Origin: Pseudonocardia sp.
Lineage (GTDB): Bacteria; Actinomycetota; Actinomycetes; Mycobacteriales; Pseudonocardiaceae
Direction of reading: 5' to 3'
Assembly: GCF_025465255.1 (NCBI RefSeq)
Contig: NZ_JAODNI010000127.1
Span: 1 to 40,242 of the forward strand
DNA length: 40,242 nucleotides
Each line of letters begins with the position of its first letter. Position 1 is the first letter of the stretch. The notes beneath the pieces are model-generated. The model had not been told where the DNA came from and made no database searches. It worked only from the letters and a program-made list of their open reading frames with translations. Both the position numbers and the translations under genes were made by a program. Shown piece by piece: positions 17,688 through 28,163 of the stretch.

Positions 17688-18812
17688 ATGCACACCGCCG
17701 TGACGGACCTGCTGGGCATCGACGCCCCGCTCGTGGGCTTCAACCGCTCCCCGGGGGTGGTCGTGGAGGTCAGCCGGGCCGGTGGCCTGGGGGTCCTCGC
17801 CGCGTCCGCGTACACGCCCCCGGAGCTCGACGCGCAGCTCACCTGGATCGAGCAGCAGCTCGGGGGCCGCCCGTACGGCGTGGACCTGCTGGTCCCGGCG
17901 AAGAGCGCCGAGGGTTCCGGGGACCGCGCCACGCTCGCCGCGAGCCTGCGGGCGCAGATCCCGGACGAGCACGTGCGGTTCGTCGAGGAGCTTCTGGCCC
18001 GTTACGACATCCCCGCCGGAGGAACCACCCGGGAGCCCGACGGGGAGCTGATCGCCAACCTGGACCCGAGCGGTGTCCCGGCCCTGCTCGACGTCGTGTT
18101 CGCGCATCCGATCGCCCTGGTCGCGAACGCGCTGGGCCCGCCCCCGCCCACGCTGGTGGAGCGCTCGCGGGCCGCGGGCGTCGTCGTCGCGTCGCTGTGC
18201 GGGACGGCCGGGCACGCCCGCCGCCAGCTGGACGCGGGGGTGGACCTGCTGGTCGCGCAGGGCACGGAGGCCGGCGGGCACACCGGCACGATCGCGACGA
18301 TGGTCCTCACGCCCGAGGTCGTCGAGCTGGCCGGCGACGTCCCGGTGCTCGCCGCGGGCGGGATCGCAACCGGGCGGCAGATGGCCGCGGCCCTCGCGCT
18401 CGGTGCGGCCGGGGTGTGGTGCGGCTCGGTGTGGCTGTCCAGCCACGAGGACGTCTCGCCCGCGTCCGTGAAGCGGAAGTTCCTGGCCGCCGGCAGCGCG
18501 GACACCGTCCGCTCGCGGGTCCGGACCGGCAAGCCCGCGCGGCAGCTGCGCAGCGCGTGGCACGACGAGTGGGAGTCCGACGGCAGCCCCGCGGCCCTGC
18601 CGCTCCCGTTGCAGCCGATGCTGATCTCCGACGCCTGGGCGCGGATCGACGAGGCCGCCGAGGCCGGGCATGAGGGCGCGCTCGCGCTGGAGTCGTTCTT
18701 CGTCGGCCAGGTCGTCGGCGGGTTCGGCGCGCTGCGGCCGGCGGGGGAGATCGCACGGACGATCATCGACGAGTGCGCCGCCCGGCTCGCGGAGCTGTCC
18801 CACCTGACGTAG
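17688..18812 (+). CDS. Nitronate monooxygenase-like FMN enzyme
   Basis: 374 residues, TIM-barrel flavoprotein of the nitronate monooxygenase/2-nitropropane dioxygenase family. Evidence is the N-terminal LGIDAPLVGFN...SRAGGLGVLAASAYTP, the substrate/FMN loop QGTEAGGHTGTIATMVL and the phosphate-binding VLAAGGIATGRQMAAALALGAAGVWCGSVW. The family oxidises alkyl nitronates; some members act on other activated carbanions, so the substrate is open. It is of a different subgroup from the broken copy at 7033-7550. The ATG at 17688 fits the promoter. A MarR gene follows after 31 bases, probably in the same transcript. Confidence 0.88.
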   Translation: MHTAVTDLLGIDAPLVGFNRSPGVVVEVSRAGGLGVLAASAYTPPELDAQLTWIEQQLGGRPYGVDLLVPAKSAEGSGDRATLAASLRAQIPDEHVRFVEELLARYDIPAGGTTREPDGELIANLDPSGVPALLDVVFAHPIALVANALGPPPPTLVERSRAAGVVVASLCGTAGHARRQLDAGVDLLVAQGTEAGGHTGTIATMVLTPEVVELAGDVPVLAAGGIATGRQMAAALALGAAGVWCGSVWLSSHEDVSPASVKRKFLAAGSADTVRSRVRTGKPARQLRSAWHDEWESDGSPAALPLPLQPMLISDAWARIDEAAEAGHEGALALESFFVGQVVGGFGALRPAGEIARTIIDECAARLAELSHLT

Positions 18813-18843
18813 GCCCCGGACCGCCGCGGGGGAGACTGTCCCC

Positions 18844-19308
18844 GTGGCGGAACCGGGGGCCGAGGCGGCGGAGGTGCGGCCGGAGGACCTGGCCGCCCTC
18901 GAGAACGAGATGGTGGCGACGATCCGCCGTGCCCGGCTCGGCAGCCGGGAGCAGGCCCGGGCCCTGCACCCCGCCCTGGACCCGACCGCGTTCCCGCTGG
19001 TCGTGCTGCTGGGGCGGCACGGGGAGCTGCGGATGACCGAGCTGGCCGAGGCGCTGTCGCTGGACAAGTCCACTGTCACCCGGCAGGTCGACGCGGTCGT
19101 CCGGCTGGGCCTGGCCGAGCGGGCGAGCGACCCGCAGGACGCCCGCGTCCGGATCGTCCGGCTCACCCCGGACGGCCGGGAGAAGGTCCTCGCGCTGCTC
19201 GACGGCCAGCGGGCCCGGTGGCGGGCCGCGCTCGGCACCTGGGACCGCGGGGACGTCGTCGAGCTGACCCGGCTCCTGCACCAGCTGGGTAACGCCGGAG
19301 TGATCTGA
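18844..19308 (+). CDS. MarR family transcriptional regulator
   Basis: 154 residues. The winged HTH occupies about residues 50-115: LVVLLGRHGELRMTELAEALSLDKSTVTRQVDAVVRLGLAERASDPQDARVRIVRLTPDG, with the wing DPQDARVRIVRLT typical of MarR. It follows the nitronate monooxygenase-like gene and is the natural candidate to bind the 9-bp inverted repeat at 17663-17685. The GTG at 18844 is the first start that includes the N-terminal dimerisation helix; no clear ribosome binding site is seen. Confidence 0.88.
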   Translation: MAEPGAEAAEVRPEDLAALENEMVATIRRARLGSREQARALHPALDPTAFPLVVLLGRHGELRMTELAEALSLDKSTVTRQVDAVVRLGLAERASDPQDARVRIVRLTPDGREKVLALLDGQRARWRAALGTWDRGDVVELTRLLHQLGNAGVI

Positions 19309-19316
19309 GCCCTAAA

Positions 19317-19360
19317 GATTGCACGACGCAACCATTAGTGTATCGTTGCGTGTAGCAATC
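19317..19360 (+). promoter_or_regulatory. Operator/promoter of the second MarR gene and the MFS fusion gene
   Basis: GATTGCACGACGCAAC (19317-19332) and GTTGCGTGTAGCAATC (19345-19360) are inverted arms matching at 13 of 16 positions. TTGCAC (19319-19324) and TATCGT (19341-19346), 16 bases apart, make a promoter that the arms overlap on both sides. Its lower GC content stands out. An AAAGGGAG ribosome binding site follows at 19360-19367. Confidence 0.7.
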
Positions 19361-19375
19361 AAAGGGAGTTGTCCT

Positions 19376-19864
19376 GTGATCACCGAGAGCACCGCCGGCG
19401 AGGTGGTCGACACCGTGTACGCCGTCGCACGCCTGGTCCGGCTGGCGCGTCCCGCCGCGGGGTCCGCGCACGGCTCGGGGCTGCCGATCTGGCACGCGTC
19501 GATGCTGAACCTGCTCGAGCACCAGGGGGAGCGGCGGCTCGGCTGCGTCGCCACCGACCTGGACGTCGACCCGTCCGTCGTGAGCCGCCGCGTCGTCGCA
19601 CTCGAGGAGGCCGGGCACGTCCACCGCCGACCGGACCCGGAGGACCGGCGCGCCCAGCTGCTCGGCCTCACCGACGCCGGCCGGGCCGTCCTGGCCGAGC
19701 ACCGTCGCTACCGGAACCTGCAGCTCGCCGCCGCCCTCGGGGACCTGGACGACGAGGAGGTCCGGCGCGTCGCCGTCGGCTTCAAGGAGCTCGTCGAGCA
19801 GCTCCTGGACATGGCCGTCCCGGGCGAGGGACGGCTGCGCCGGCTCCCCGCCGCCACCGGCTGA
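19376..19864 (+). CDS. MarR family transcriptional regulator
   Basis: 162 residues from the GTG at 19376, which has a GGGAG ribosome binding site. The winged HTH covers about 45-110: HASMLNLLEHQGERRLGCVATDLDVDPSVVSRRVVALEEAGHVHRRPDPEDRRAQLLGLTDAG. It directly precedes the MFS exporter fusion gene (58-base gap with its own GAGGAG site), the usual arrangement for a MarR repressor of a drug exporter. It probably binds the 16-bp inverted arms at 19317-19360, controlling itself and the exporter. Confidence 0.9.
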   Translation: MITESTAGEVVDTVYAVARLVRLARPAAGSAHGSGLPIWHASMLNLLEHQGERRLGCVATDLDVDPSVVSRRVVALEEAGHVHRRPDPEDRRAQLLGLTDAGRAVLAEHRRYRNLQLAAALGDLDDEEVRRVAVGFKELVEQLLDMAVPGEGRLRRLPAATG

Positions 19865-19922
19865 GCCCGGCCGTCCCGTCTCGCCCCGCCGAACCACCGC
19901 ACACCTGTACGAGGAGACCCAC

Positions 19923-22547
19923 GTGTCCAGCCCCAGCAGCGCGCCCACCGCTGCCACGACCCGGGCCGAAGCCCCGGCGATCCCCGAGCAACCCGTCGGG
20001 ATGACCCACCGGCAGGTCCTGGAGGCCCTGTCCGGGCTGCTCCTGGCCCTGTTCACCGCGATGCTGTCGGCGACGATCGTGTCCAACGCACTGCCGACGA
20101 TCATCACGGACCTGCACGGCTCGCAGAGCCAGTACACGTGGCTAGTCACGGCCACCCTGCTGTCGTCGACGGCGAGCACCCCGATCTGGGGCAAGCTCTC
20201 CGACCTGGTGAGCAAGAAGCTGCTGGTGCAGCTCGCGATCCTGCTCTACGTCGGCGGTTCGGTGGCAGCCGGTTTCTCCACGACGGTGCCCATCCTGATC
20301 GGTTGGCGGGCGGTCCAGGGCCTCGGCCTCGGTGCCCTGCAGTCGCTGGTCGTCATCGTGATGGCCGCGATGATCAGCCCGCGGGAGCGCGGCCGCTACA
20401 CCGGCCCGATGGCCGCGGTGATGTCCGTGGCCACCGTCGCCGGCCCGCTGATCGGCGGCGTCATCGTCGACACGAGCTGGCTCGGCTGGCGCTGGTGCTT
20501 CTTCGTCGGCGTCCCGTTCGCGATCGCCGCGCTGATCCTCGTGCAGCGCACCCTGAACCTGCCGGTCGTCAAGCGCAAGGTCGTCATCGACTACCTGGGC
20601 GCGGCGCTGATCGCCTCCGGCGTCTGCGACCTGCTGATCTGGGTCACCCTCGCGGGCAACGACTTCGAGTGGGCCTCGGGCACGTCGTTCCTGATGCTCG
20701 GAATCGGTGTCGTGCTGCTGGCGCTCGCCGTGTTCGTCGAGTCGCGCGCGGCGGAGCCGATCATCCCGCTGCACCTGTTCAAGAACCGGACCACCACCCT
20801 CGCCACGGTCGCGAGCGTCGCCGTCGGTGTCGCGATGTTCGGTAGCGCCGTCTTCCTCGGCCAGTACTTCCAGATCGCCCGCGGCTACTCGCCGACCGCG
20901 GCCGGCCTGCTGACCCTGCCGATGATCCTCGGCTCGACGGTCTCGGCCACCGTCTCCGGCACGCTGATCACCAAGCTCGGGCGGTGGAAGGGCTTCCTGG
21001 TCGGGGGCTCGGTGCTGCTCGTCGCCGGTTTCGGTCTGCTCGCCACGATCGACCACCAGACCGACATGATCCTCGTCGGCGTCTACCTCGCGGTTCTGGG
21101 CCTCGGCCTGGGCATGACGATGCAGAACCTGGTCCTCGCCGTGCAGAACACCGTCTCGATCCGCGACCTGGGGGCGGCGAGCTCGACCGTCGGGTTCTTC
21201 CGCTCGCTCGGCGGCACGATCGGCGTCTCGGTCCTCGGCGCGGTCCTCGCCACCCAGGTCGCGAACCTCACGACCAAGGGCCTCACCGACGCCGGTGTGC
21301 CGACGGCCGGTTCCGCGGCCTCGGGCGAGGTCGGGATCGGCAGCTTGAACCAGCTGCCGCCCCTCATCGCGGACATCGTCCGCGCCTCCTACGGCGACGG
21401 CACCGCCCGGATCTTCCTCATCGCCGCCATCCTCTCGGTGATCACACTGGTGGCGGTCCTGTTCATCAAGGAGGTGCCGCTGCGCACCGCGAGCGGGCTC
21501 GAGCAGCAGGCCGGGGCCCCCGCCGCTCCCGCGGCCGGCCCCGCCCCCGTCGTGGCCGCTCCGGTCGCGGCCGCGGGCGCCGCAGGTGCCCCCGCCGACG
21601 AGATGTGGCTCGCGGGCCGGCACACCGTCCCCGCGCACCACGCCCCCGCTCCGGTCGCTCACGCTCCGATCGGGCAGTACGGGGCCGGGCAGTACGCGGC
21701 CGGGCCGACCGTCCACGGTCGCGTCACCGGGGCGAACGGTGCCGGGCTAACCGGCGCCGTGATCACCCTGACCGCCCCCAGCGGCGTCCAGGCCGGCCGC
21801 GCCGTCAGCGACCGGGACGGCTCCTACGCCGTCGCGCTGCCGACCGGTGGGACGTACCTGCTGGTCGCGGCCTCGGGCGCGCTGCAGCCGCACGCGGTGA
21901 TGGTCCCGGTGGCGGAGGGGGCGGTCCGGCACGACGTGCTCCTCAGCGGGACGAGCCACCTCGCCGGCACGGTCCGGCTGCCCGACCCGCGCTTCGGCCC
22001 GGTTCCGGCCGAGGCCGTCACCGTCACGCTGATCGACGCCCGCGGCGACGTCGCGGGGTCCGCCCGCACGGACGTCGAAGGCCGCTACCGGATCGACGGC
22101 GTCGCGGCCGGCTGGTACACGCTGACCGCGTCGGGCGAGGGCCACCAGCCGGTGGCGTCGGCCGTCGAGCTGCTCGACGGCCTCACCACGGAACGGGACC
22201 TCGAGCTCCCGCGCCGCGCCCGCCTGGAGGGCACCGTCCGCGCGGGCGGCACGGGCCGCACCGTCCCGGACGCGGTCGCCACCCTCGTCGACGAGCGGGG
22301 ACAGGTGGTCGGCTCGTCCGTCACCGGCCCGGACGGCACCTTCGGCTTCGACGACCTGCCGCGCGGCACCTACACGCTGACCGCCTCGGGCTACGCCCCG
22401 GACGTGCAGGTCGTGCAGGTCCCGGCCGGTGGGACGGCCTCGGTGCGCGTCGCGCTGGGCCCCGCCACGGGCCCGTCGAACCCGGGCCCCGGCGCGGTGC
22501 GGGAACCGGCGACCGGCCCCCTCCGGATCCCGGTCGCCGGTAGCTGA
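19923..22547 (+). CDS. DHA2-type MFS exporter fused to three carboxypeptidase-regulatory-like domains
   Basis: 874 residues. Residues 1 to about 525 form a 14-helix EmrB/QacA-type drug:H+ antiporter: ALFTAMLSATIVSNALPTIITDL, WGKLSDLVSKK (motif A) and GPLIGGVIVDTSWLGWRWCFFVGVPF (motif C). A linker of about 70 residues rich in Ala, Pro, Gly and His follows. Three Ig-like carboxypeptidase-regulatory-like repeats start near residues 596 (VHGRVTGANGAGLTGAVITL), 677 (LAGTVRLPD...VTVTLIDARG) and 765 (LEGTVRAGGTGRTVPDAVATL), each with the DxxGxYxxxxLPxGxYxLxAS pattern. A Pro/Gly-rich tail ends the protein. Typical exporters stop near residue 500. The MarR gene upstream suggests induction by an exported compound. 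Confidence 0.9.
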   Translation: MSSPSSAPTAATTRAEAPAIPEQPVGMTHRQVLEALSGLLLALFTAMLSATIVSNALPTIITDLHGSQSQYTWLVTATLLSSTASTPIWGKLSDLVSKKLLVQLAILLYVGGSVAAGFSTTVPILIGWRAVQGLGLGALQSLVVIVMAAMISPRERGRYTGPMAAVMSVATVAGPLIGGVIVDTSWLGWRWCFFVGVPFAIAALILVQRTLNLPVVKRKVVIDYLGAALIASGVCDLLIWVTLAGNDFEWASGTSFLMLGIGVVLLALAVFVESRAAEPIIPLHLFKNRTTTLATVASVAVGVAMFGSAVFLGQYFQIARGYSPTAAGLLTLPMILGSTVSATVSGTLITKLGRWKGFLVGGSVLLVAGFGLLATIDHQTDMILVGVYLAVLGLGLGMTMQNLVLAVQNTVSIRDLGAASSTVGFFRSLGGTIGVSVLGAVLATQVANLTTKGLTDAGVPTAGSAASGEVGIGSLNQLPPLIADIVRASYGDGTARIFLIAAILSVITLVAVLFIKEVPLRTASGLEQQAGAPAAPAAGPAPVVAAPVAAAGAAGAPADEMWLAGRHTVPAHHAPAPVAHAPIGQYGAGQYAAGPTVHGRVTGANGAGLTGAVITLTAPSGVQAGRAVSDRDGSYAVALPTGGTYLLVAASGALQPHAVMVPVAEGAVRHDVLLSGTSHLAGTVRLPDPRFGPVPAEAVTVTLIDARGDVAGSARTDVEGRYRIDGVAAGWYTLTASGEGHQPVASAVELLDGLTTERDLELPRRARLEGTVRAGGTGRTVPDAVATLVDERGQVVGSSVTGPDGTFGFDDLPRGTYTLTASGYAPDVQVVQVPAGGTASVRVALGPATGPSNPGPGAVREPATGPLRIPVAGS

Positions 22548-22557
22548 GCCTGCGGCG

Positions 22558-22728
22558 TCAGCCCGCCGGCGGGCCAGAGGACGCCGGCGAGCCGCGGCCG
22601 GGCCTGCGGGGCCCCGCGTGCAGGACGAGGTGCGCCAGCAGCTCCAACGCCCGGGACGACGGCTGCCGCCCGGCCGCGTCCGGCGCGCGGGCCATCCGCT
22701 GCTCACCCAGCAGACGGATCTCCGGCAC
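22558..22728 (-). pseudogene. SARP/AfsR-type (BTAD) regulator, N-terminal stub
   Basis: The GTG at 22728 has a perfect AGGAGG ribosome binding site. It opens VPEIRLLGEQRMARAPDAAGRQPSSRALELLAHLVLHAG, the start of a BTAD-containing regulator's winged HTH. The frame then drifts to a stop after 56 codons. One frame over, the homology continues as GAPQARPRLAGVLWPAG, so an indel near 22620 broke the frame, and nothing further of the gene remains. Starts this well preserved suggest recent loss. Confidence 0.7.
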
Positions 22729-22870
22729 GGTGCGTCCTCCTGCCCGGCAGCCGTCCTCGTCGGGGAGCGGACGCTACTCGCGGCGCGTCCCGCCGTTGGA
22801 GGACCGCGGCCCCCGTTCCACTGATGCCTCCGCCGGACGGACGCGCCCGGCGGACGGGGCCGGCCGCGGA

Positions 22871-22899
22871 TTGACACCGGCGTCACCGTCGCTGACGAT
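22871..22899 (+). promoter_or_regulatory. Promoter of the acyl-CoA carboxylase gene
   Basis: A perfect -35 TTGACA (22871-22876), a 17-base spacer and -10 GACGAT (22894-22899), about 53 bases before the GTG at 22952. TGAC-ACCGGC-GTCA inside it is an interrupted palindrome that may bind a regulator. The rest of 22729-22951 holds nothing recognisable. Confidence 0.55.
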
Positions 22900-22951
22900 G
22901 CCGGGGTGGCAGCGCCGACGCGAAGGACCGAACAGTGAGGTTCACCCCGGC

Positions 22952-25900
22952 GTGATCACCCGGCTGCTCATCGCCAACCGCGGCGAGGTCGCGATCCGGA
23001 TCGCCCGCGCGGCCGCCGACCTGGGGATCCCGGCCGTCGCCGTCTTCGCCACGGACGACGCGGACGCGCCGCATGTCGCGAAGGCGGACGCGGCCGTCGC
23101 CCTGCGCGGCTCCGGCGTCCCCGCCTACCTCGACGTCGACGACGTGCTCCGCGCCGCCGAGGAGGCGGGCGCGGACGCCGTCCATCCCGGCTACGGCTTC
23201 CTCAGCGAGAACGCCCGCTTCGCCGAGGCCTGCGCGGAACGGGGCCTCACGTTCGTCGGGCCGTCCCCGGAGATCCTCGCCGCGTTCGGGGACAAGACCC
23301 GGGCCCGCGCGCTGGCCCAGGCGGCCGGCCTCCCGGTGCTCGCCGGCACGGACGGCCCCGTCGACGCGGCCGGCGCGCAGGAGTTCCAGCGCGCGCTCCC
23401 GGCGCCCGGCGCGGTGATGCTCAAGGCCGTCTCGGGCGGGGGAGGGCGCGGGATGCGCCGGGTCACGGACCCGTCGACGCTGCTCGACTCCTTCGCCCGC
23501 TGCACGTCCGAGGCGAGGTCCGCCTTCGGCGACGACCGGGTCTACGCCGAGGAGCTGCTCTCCCCGGCCCGGCACGTCGAGGTGCAGATCCTGGGCGACG
23601 GCACCGGGGCGGTGACGCAGCTCGGTGAGCGGGACTGCTCGATCCAGCGACGGCACCAGAAGATCGTCGAGGTCGCGCCCAGCCCGGGCCTGCCCGCCTC
23701 CGTCCGGGACGAGCTGCTCGCCGCAGCGGTGCGGCTGGGGGAGTCCGTCCGGTACGCGGGGCTGGGGACCGTCGAGTTCCTGGTCAGCGGCAAGAGGATC
23801 GCGTTCATCGAGGTCAACCCCCGGCTGCAGGTCGAGCACACGGTCACCGAGGAGGTCACCGGGGTCGACCTCGTGCGGGCGCAGATCGAGCTCGCCGCCG
23901 GGTCCTCCCTCGCCGACCTGTGCCTCACCCAGGCCGAGGCGCCCGTGCCCGTCGGCGCCGCGCTACAGGCCCGGATCAGTCTCGAGACCACGAACCCGGA
24001 CGGCACGATCACCCCCGCCGCCGGCACCCTGACCGCCTTCGAACTCCCGTCCGGCCGCGGGGTACGCGTGGACGCCGCGGGCTACGTCGGCTACCGGACG
24101 AGCCTGCGCTACGACCCGCTGCTGGCGAAGCTGATCGTCCACGACCGCTCGCCGGACTTCGTCGCGCTCGCGGCCCGGGCTCATCGGGCGCTGTCCGAGG
24201 TGAACGTGGCGGGGGCGGACACCAACGTGGACGTGCTGGCCGGGATCGTCGCGCACCCCGCCTTCCGGTCCGGCGAGCTCACCACCGGGTTCCTGGACGA
24301 GCACCTCGCCGAGATCCTGGCCGCGGCCCGCCCGCACCGGTACGTCGAAGGCACCGTGGTCGCGGACCAGCGGCACCCGCAGGCGGAGGTCACGCTCCCC
24401 GAGGGGGCGACCGCCCTGCGCGCCTCCGCGCCCGGCACCGTCGTCGCCGTCGAGGTCGCGGACGGCGAGGAGGTCCGCCCCGGGGCGACCCTGCTGGTCC
24501 TCGAGGCGATGAAGATGGAGCACGTCGTGTCGGCGCCGGTCTCCGGCACGGTCCGGACGGTCGCCGTCGGGGTGGGGGACACGATCGCCGCGCAGGACGT
24601 GCTGGTCGTCCTCGACCCCGTCGAGGGCCTGGCGGGCGCCGCCGTCGCGCTCGACGAGGTCGACCTCGACCTGATCCGGCCCGACCTGGCCGAGGTGATC
24701 GAGCGGCACGCCGTCGGGCTCGACGAACGCCGCGGCGCCGCCGTCGAGAAGCGCCGGCGGACGGGCCTGCGGACCGCCCGGGAGAACCTCGCGGACCTCT
24801 GCGACGAGGGCAGCTTCGTCGAGTACGGGGCGCTCGCGATCGCCGCGCAACGCCGGCGCCGCTCGCTGGACGACCTCATCGAGCGCACGCCCGCGGACGG
24901 GATGCTGGCGGGCACCGCCACGATCAACGCCGATCTCGTCGGCGAGGAGAACGCCGGCGCGGTCGTGCTGTCCTACGACTACACGGTCCTCGCCGGCACG
25001 CAGGGCTTCACCAACCACAAGAAGAAGGACCGGATCTTCGAGCTCGCCGCGCGGCGGAAGCTACCGGTCGTCGTCTACGCGGAGGGCGGCGGCGGGCGGC
25101 CGGGGGACACGGACGGCAGCTGGGCGTCGATGCTGGACGTCCCCGCGTTCGAGCTGTTCGGCAGGCTCAGCGCGCTCGTGCCGCTCGTCGGTGTCGCGGC
25201 GGGACGGTGCTTCGCGGGCAACGCCGCGCTGCTCGGCATCTGCGACGTGATCATCGCGGTGGAGGGCACGAGCCTCGGCATGGGCGGCCCGGCGATGATC
25301 GAGGGCGGCGGCCTGGGCGTCGTCGCGCCGGACGACGTGGGCCCGATGGCCGTGCAGGTGCCCAACGGCGTCGTCGACGTCCTGGTCCCCGACGAGGCCG
25401 AGGCGACCCGCGTCGCGAAGCAGTACCTCTCCTACTTCCAGGGCCCGGTGCGGGACTGGACCGCGCCGGACCAGCGGGCGCTGCGGCACGTCGTCCCGGA
25501 GAACCGGGTCCGCGTCTACGACATGCGCGCCGCGATCGAGGGCCTGGCGGACGACGGTTCGGTGCTGGAGCTGCGCCCCGGTTTCGGCGCCGGGATGATC
25601 ACCGCGCTGATCCGCGTCGAGGGCCGGCCGATGGGCCTGATCGCGAACGACCCGGCGCACCTGGGCGGCGCGATCGACCGGGACGCCGCGGACAAGGCCG
25701 CCCGGTTCCTGCAGCTCTGCGACGCGTTCGGGCTCCCGATCGTCTCGCTGTGCGACACCCCCGGCTTCATGGTCGGCACCGCGTCGGAGCGTGAGGCGAC
25801 GGTCCGGCACTTCAGCCGGCTCTTCGTGATCGGGGCCAACCTGTCCGTGCCGCTCGGGCTGGTGATCATCCGCAAGTGCTACGGCCTGGGCGGGCAGGGG

Positions 25901-26227
25901 ATGGCGGCGGGGAGCCTGAAGGCGCCGGCGTTCTCCGTGGCCTGGCCGACCGGCGAGCTCGGCGGGATGGGGCTGGAGGGCGCGGTGCGGCTGGGGTACC
26001 GCAAGGAGCTGGCGGCGGTCGAGGACCTCGACGAGCGGCAGGCGCTGTTCGAGAAGAGGGTCGCCGCCGAGTACGAGAAGGGCAAGGCACTCGCCACCGC
26101 GACGGTCTTCGAGATCGACGACGTCATCGACCCGGCCGAGACCCGCCGCTGGATCAGCAGCTCGTTCCCGGAGCGGAAGGTGGGCCCGCAACCGGAGAAG
26201 GTCCGCCCGAACATCGACACCTGGTAG
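22952..26227 (+). CDS. Single-chain acyl-CoA carboxylase (biotin carboxylase, BCCP and carboxyltransferase in one protein)
   Basis: 1091 residues. Residues 1 to about 450 are biotin carboxylase (LLIANRGEVAIRIARAAADLG, HPGYGFLSEN, AVSGGGGRGMRRV, EVNPRLQVEHTVTEEVTG). The biotinyl domain follows with Lys521 in EAMKMEH. From about 590 to the end are the two crotonase-fold carboxyltransferase halves, with LSYDYTVLAGTQGFTNHKKKDR, GGPAMIEGGGLG and, in the second half, SLCDTPGFMVG and KCYGLGGQGMAAG. It carboxylates an acyl-CoA with bicarbonate and ATP. The layout matches the long-chain acyl-CoA carboxylase (LCC) class described in mycobacteria rather than the usual separate AccA/AccD chains. The GTG start is where homology begins. 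Confidence 0.92.
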   Translation: MITRLLIANRGEVAIRIARAAADLGIPAVAVFATDDADAPHVAKADAAVALRGSGVPAYLDVDDVLRAAEEAGADAVHPGYGFLSENARFAEACAERGLTFVGPSPEILAAFGDKTRARALAQAAGLPVLAGTDGPVDAAGAQEFQRALPAPGAVMLKAVSGGGGRGMRRVTDPSTLLDSFARCTSEARSAFGDDRVYAEELLSPARHVEVQILGDGTGAVTQLGERDCSIQRRHQKIVEVAPSPGLPASVRDELLAAAVRLGESVRYAGLGTVEFLVSGKRIAFIEVNPRLQVEHTVTEEVTGVDLVRAQIELAAGSSLADLCLTQAEAPVPVGAALQARISLETTNPDGTITPAAGTLTAFELPSGRGVRVDAAGYVGYRTSLRYDPLLAKLIVHDRSPDFVALAARAHRALSEVNVAGADTNVDVLAGIVAHPAFRSGELTTGFLDEHLAEILAAARPHRYVEGTVVADQRHPQAEVTLPEGATALRASAPGTVVAVEVADGEEVRPGATLLVLEAMKMEHVVSAPVSGTVRTVAVGVGDTIAAQDVLVVLDPVEGLAGAAVALDEVDLDLIRPDLAEVIERHAVGLDERRGAAVEKRRRTGLRTARENLADLCDEGSFVEYGALAIAAQRRRRSLDDLIERTPADGMLAGTATINADLVGEENAGAVVLSYDYTVLAGTQGFTNHKKKDRIFELAARRKLPVVVYAEGGGGRPGDTDGSWASMLDVPAFELFGRLSALVPLVGVAAGRCFAGNAALLGICDVIIAVEGTSLGMGGPAMIEGGGLGVVAPDDVGPMAVQVPNGVVDVLVPDEAEATRVAKQYLSYFQGPVRDWTAPDQRALRHVVPENRVRVYDMRAAIEGLADDGSVLELRPGFGAGMITALIRVEGRPMGLIANDPAHLGGAIDRDAADKAARFLQLCDAFGLPIVSLCDTPGFMVGTASEREATVRHFSRLFVIGANLSVPLGLVIIRKCYGLGGQGMAAGSLKAPAFSVAWPTGELGGMGLEGAVRLGYRKELAAVEDLDERQALFEKRVAAEYEKGKALATATVFEIDDVIDPAETRRWISSSFPERKVGPQPEKVRPNIDTW

Positions 26228-26231
26228 CTGG

Positions 26232-27949
<1,718 letters not shown>

Positions 27950-28015
27950 TCTGCCTCCCGCTCCGAGCCCGAACGGCCTCGGAGCGAAATGTTCTGCGCG
28001 CAATGTTTCCGGCGC

Positions 28016-28049
28016 GGGCCGTTCACCGTTTCCGCACGGTGAACGGCCC
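28016..28049 (-). terminator. 14-bp stem hairpin between ohr and amtB; includes a GlnR-like half box
   Basis: GGGCCGTTCACCGT (28016-28029) and ACGGTGAACGGCCC (28036-28049) form a perfect 14-bp stem with a 6-base loop, 115 bases past the ohr stop and 67 bases before the amtB start. It can end ohr transcripts. On the minus strand TTCAC-N6-GAAAC (28028-28043) also resembles a GlnR box half (GTnAC-N6-GAAAC, one mismatch), so it may instead be part of nitrogen control of amtB. The remaining 27950-28163 holds no gene. Confidence 0.5.
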
Positions 28050-28163
28050 TCGCATTCGTGATTCTGATGCTGATTCCGGACGATTCGCCAGGGAGATCGT
28101 CGATCTCGGAATGCTTCCAGAAATGACGAGCGATGCGCAACCTCCCGAAAGGAGAGGCCGATC

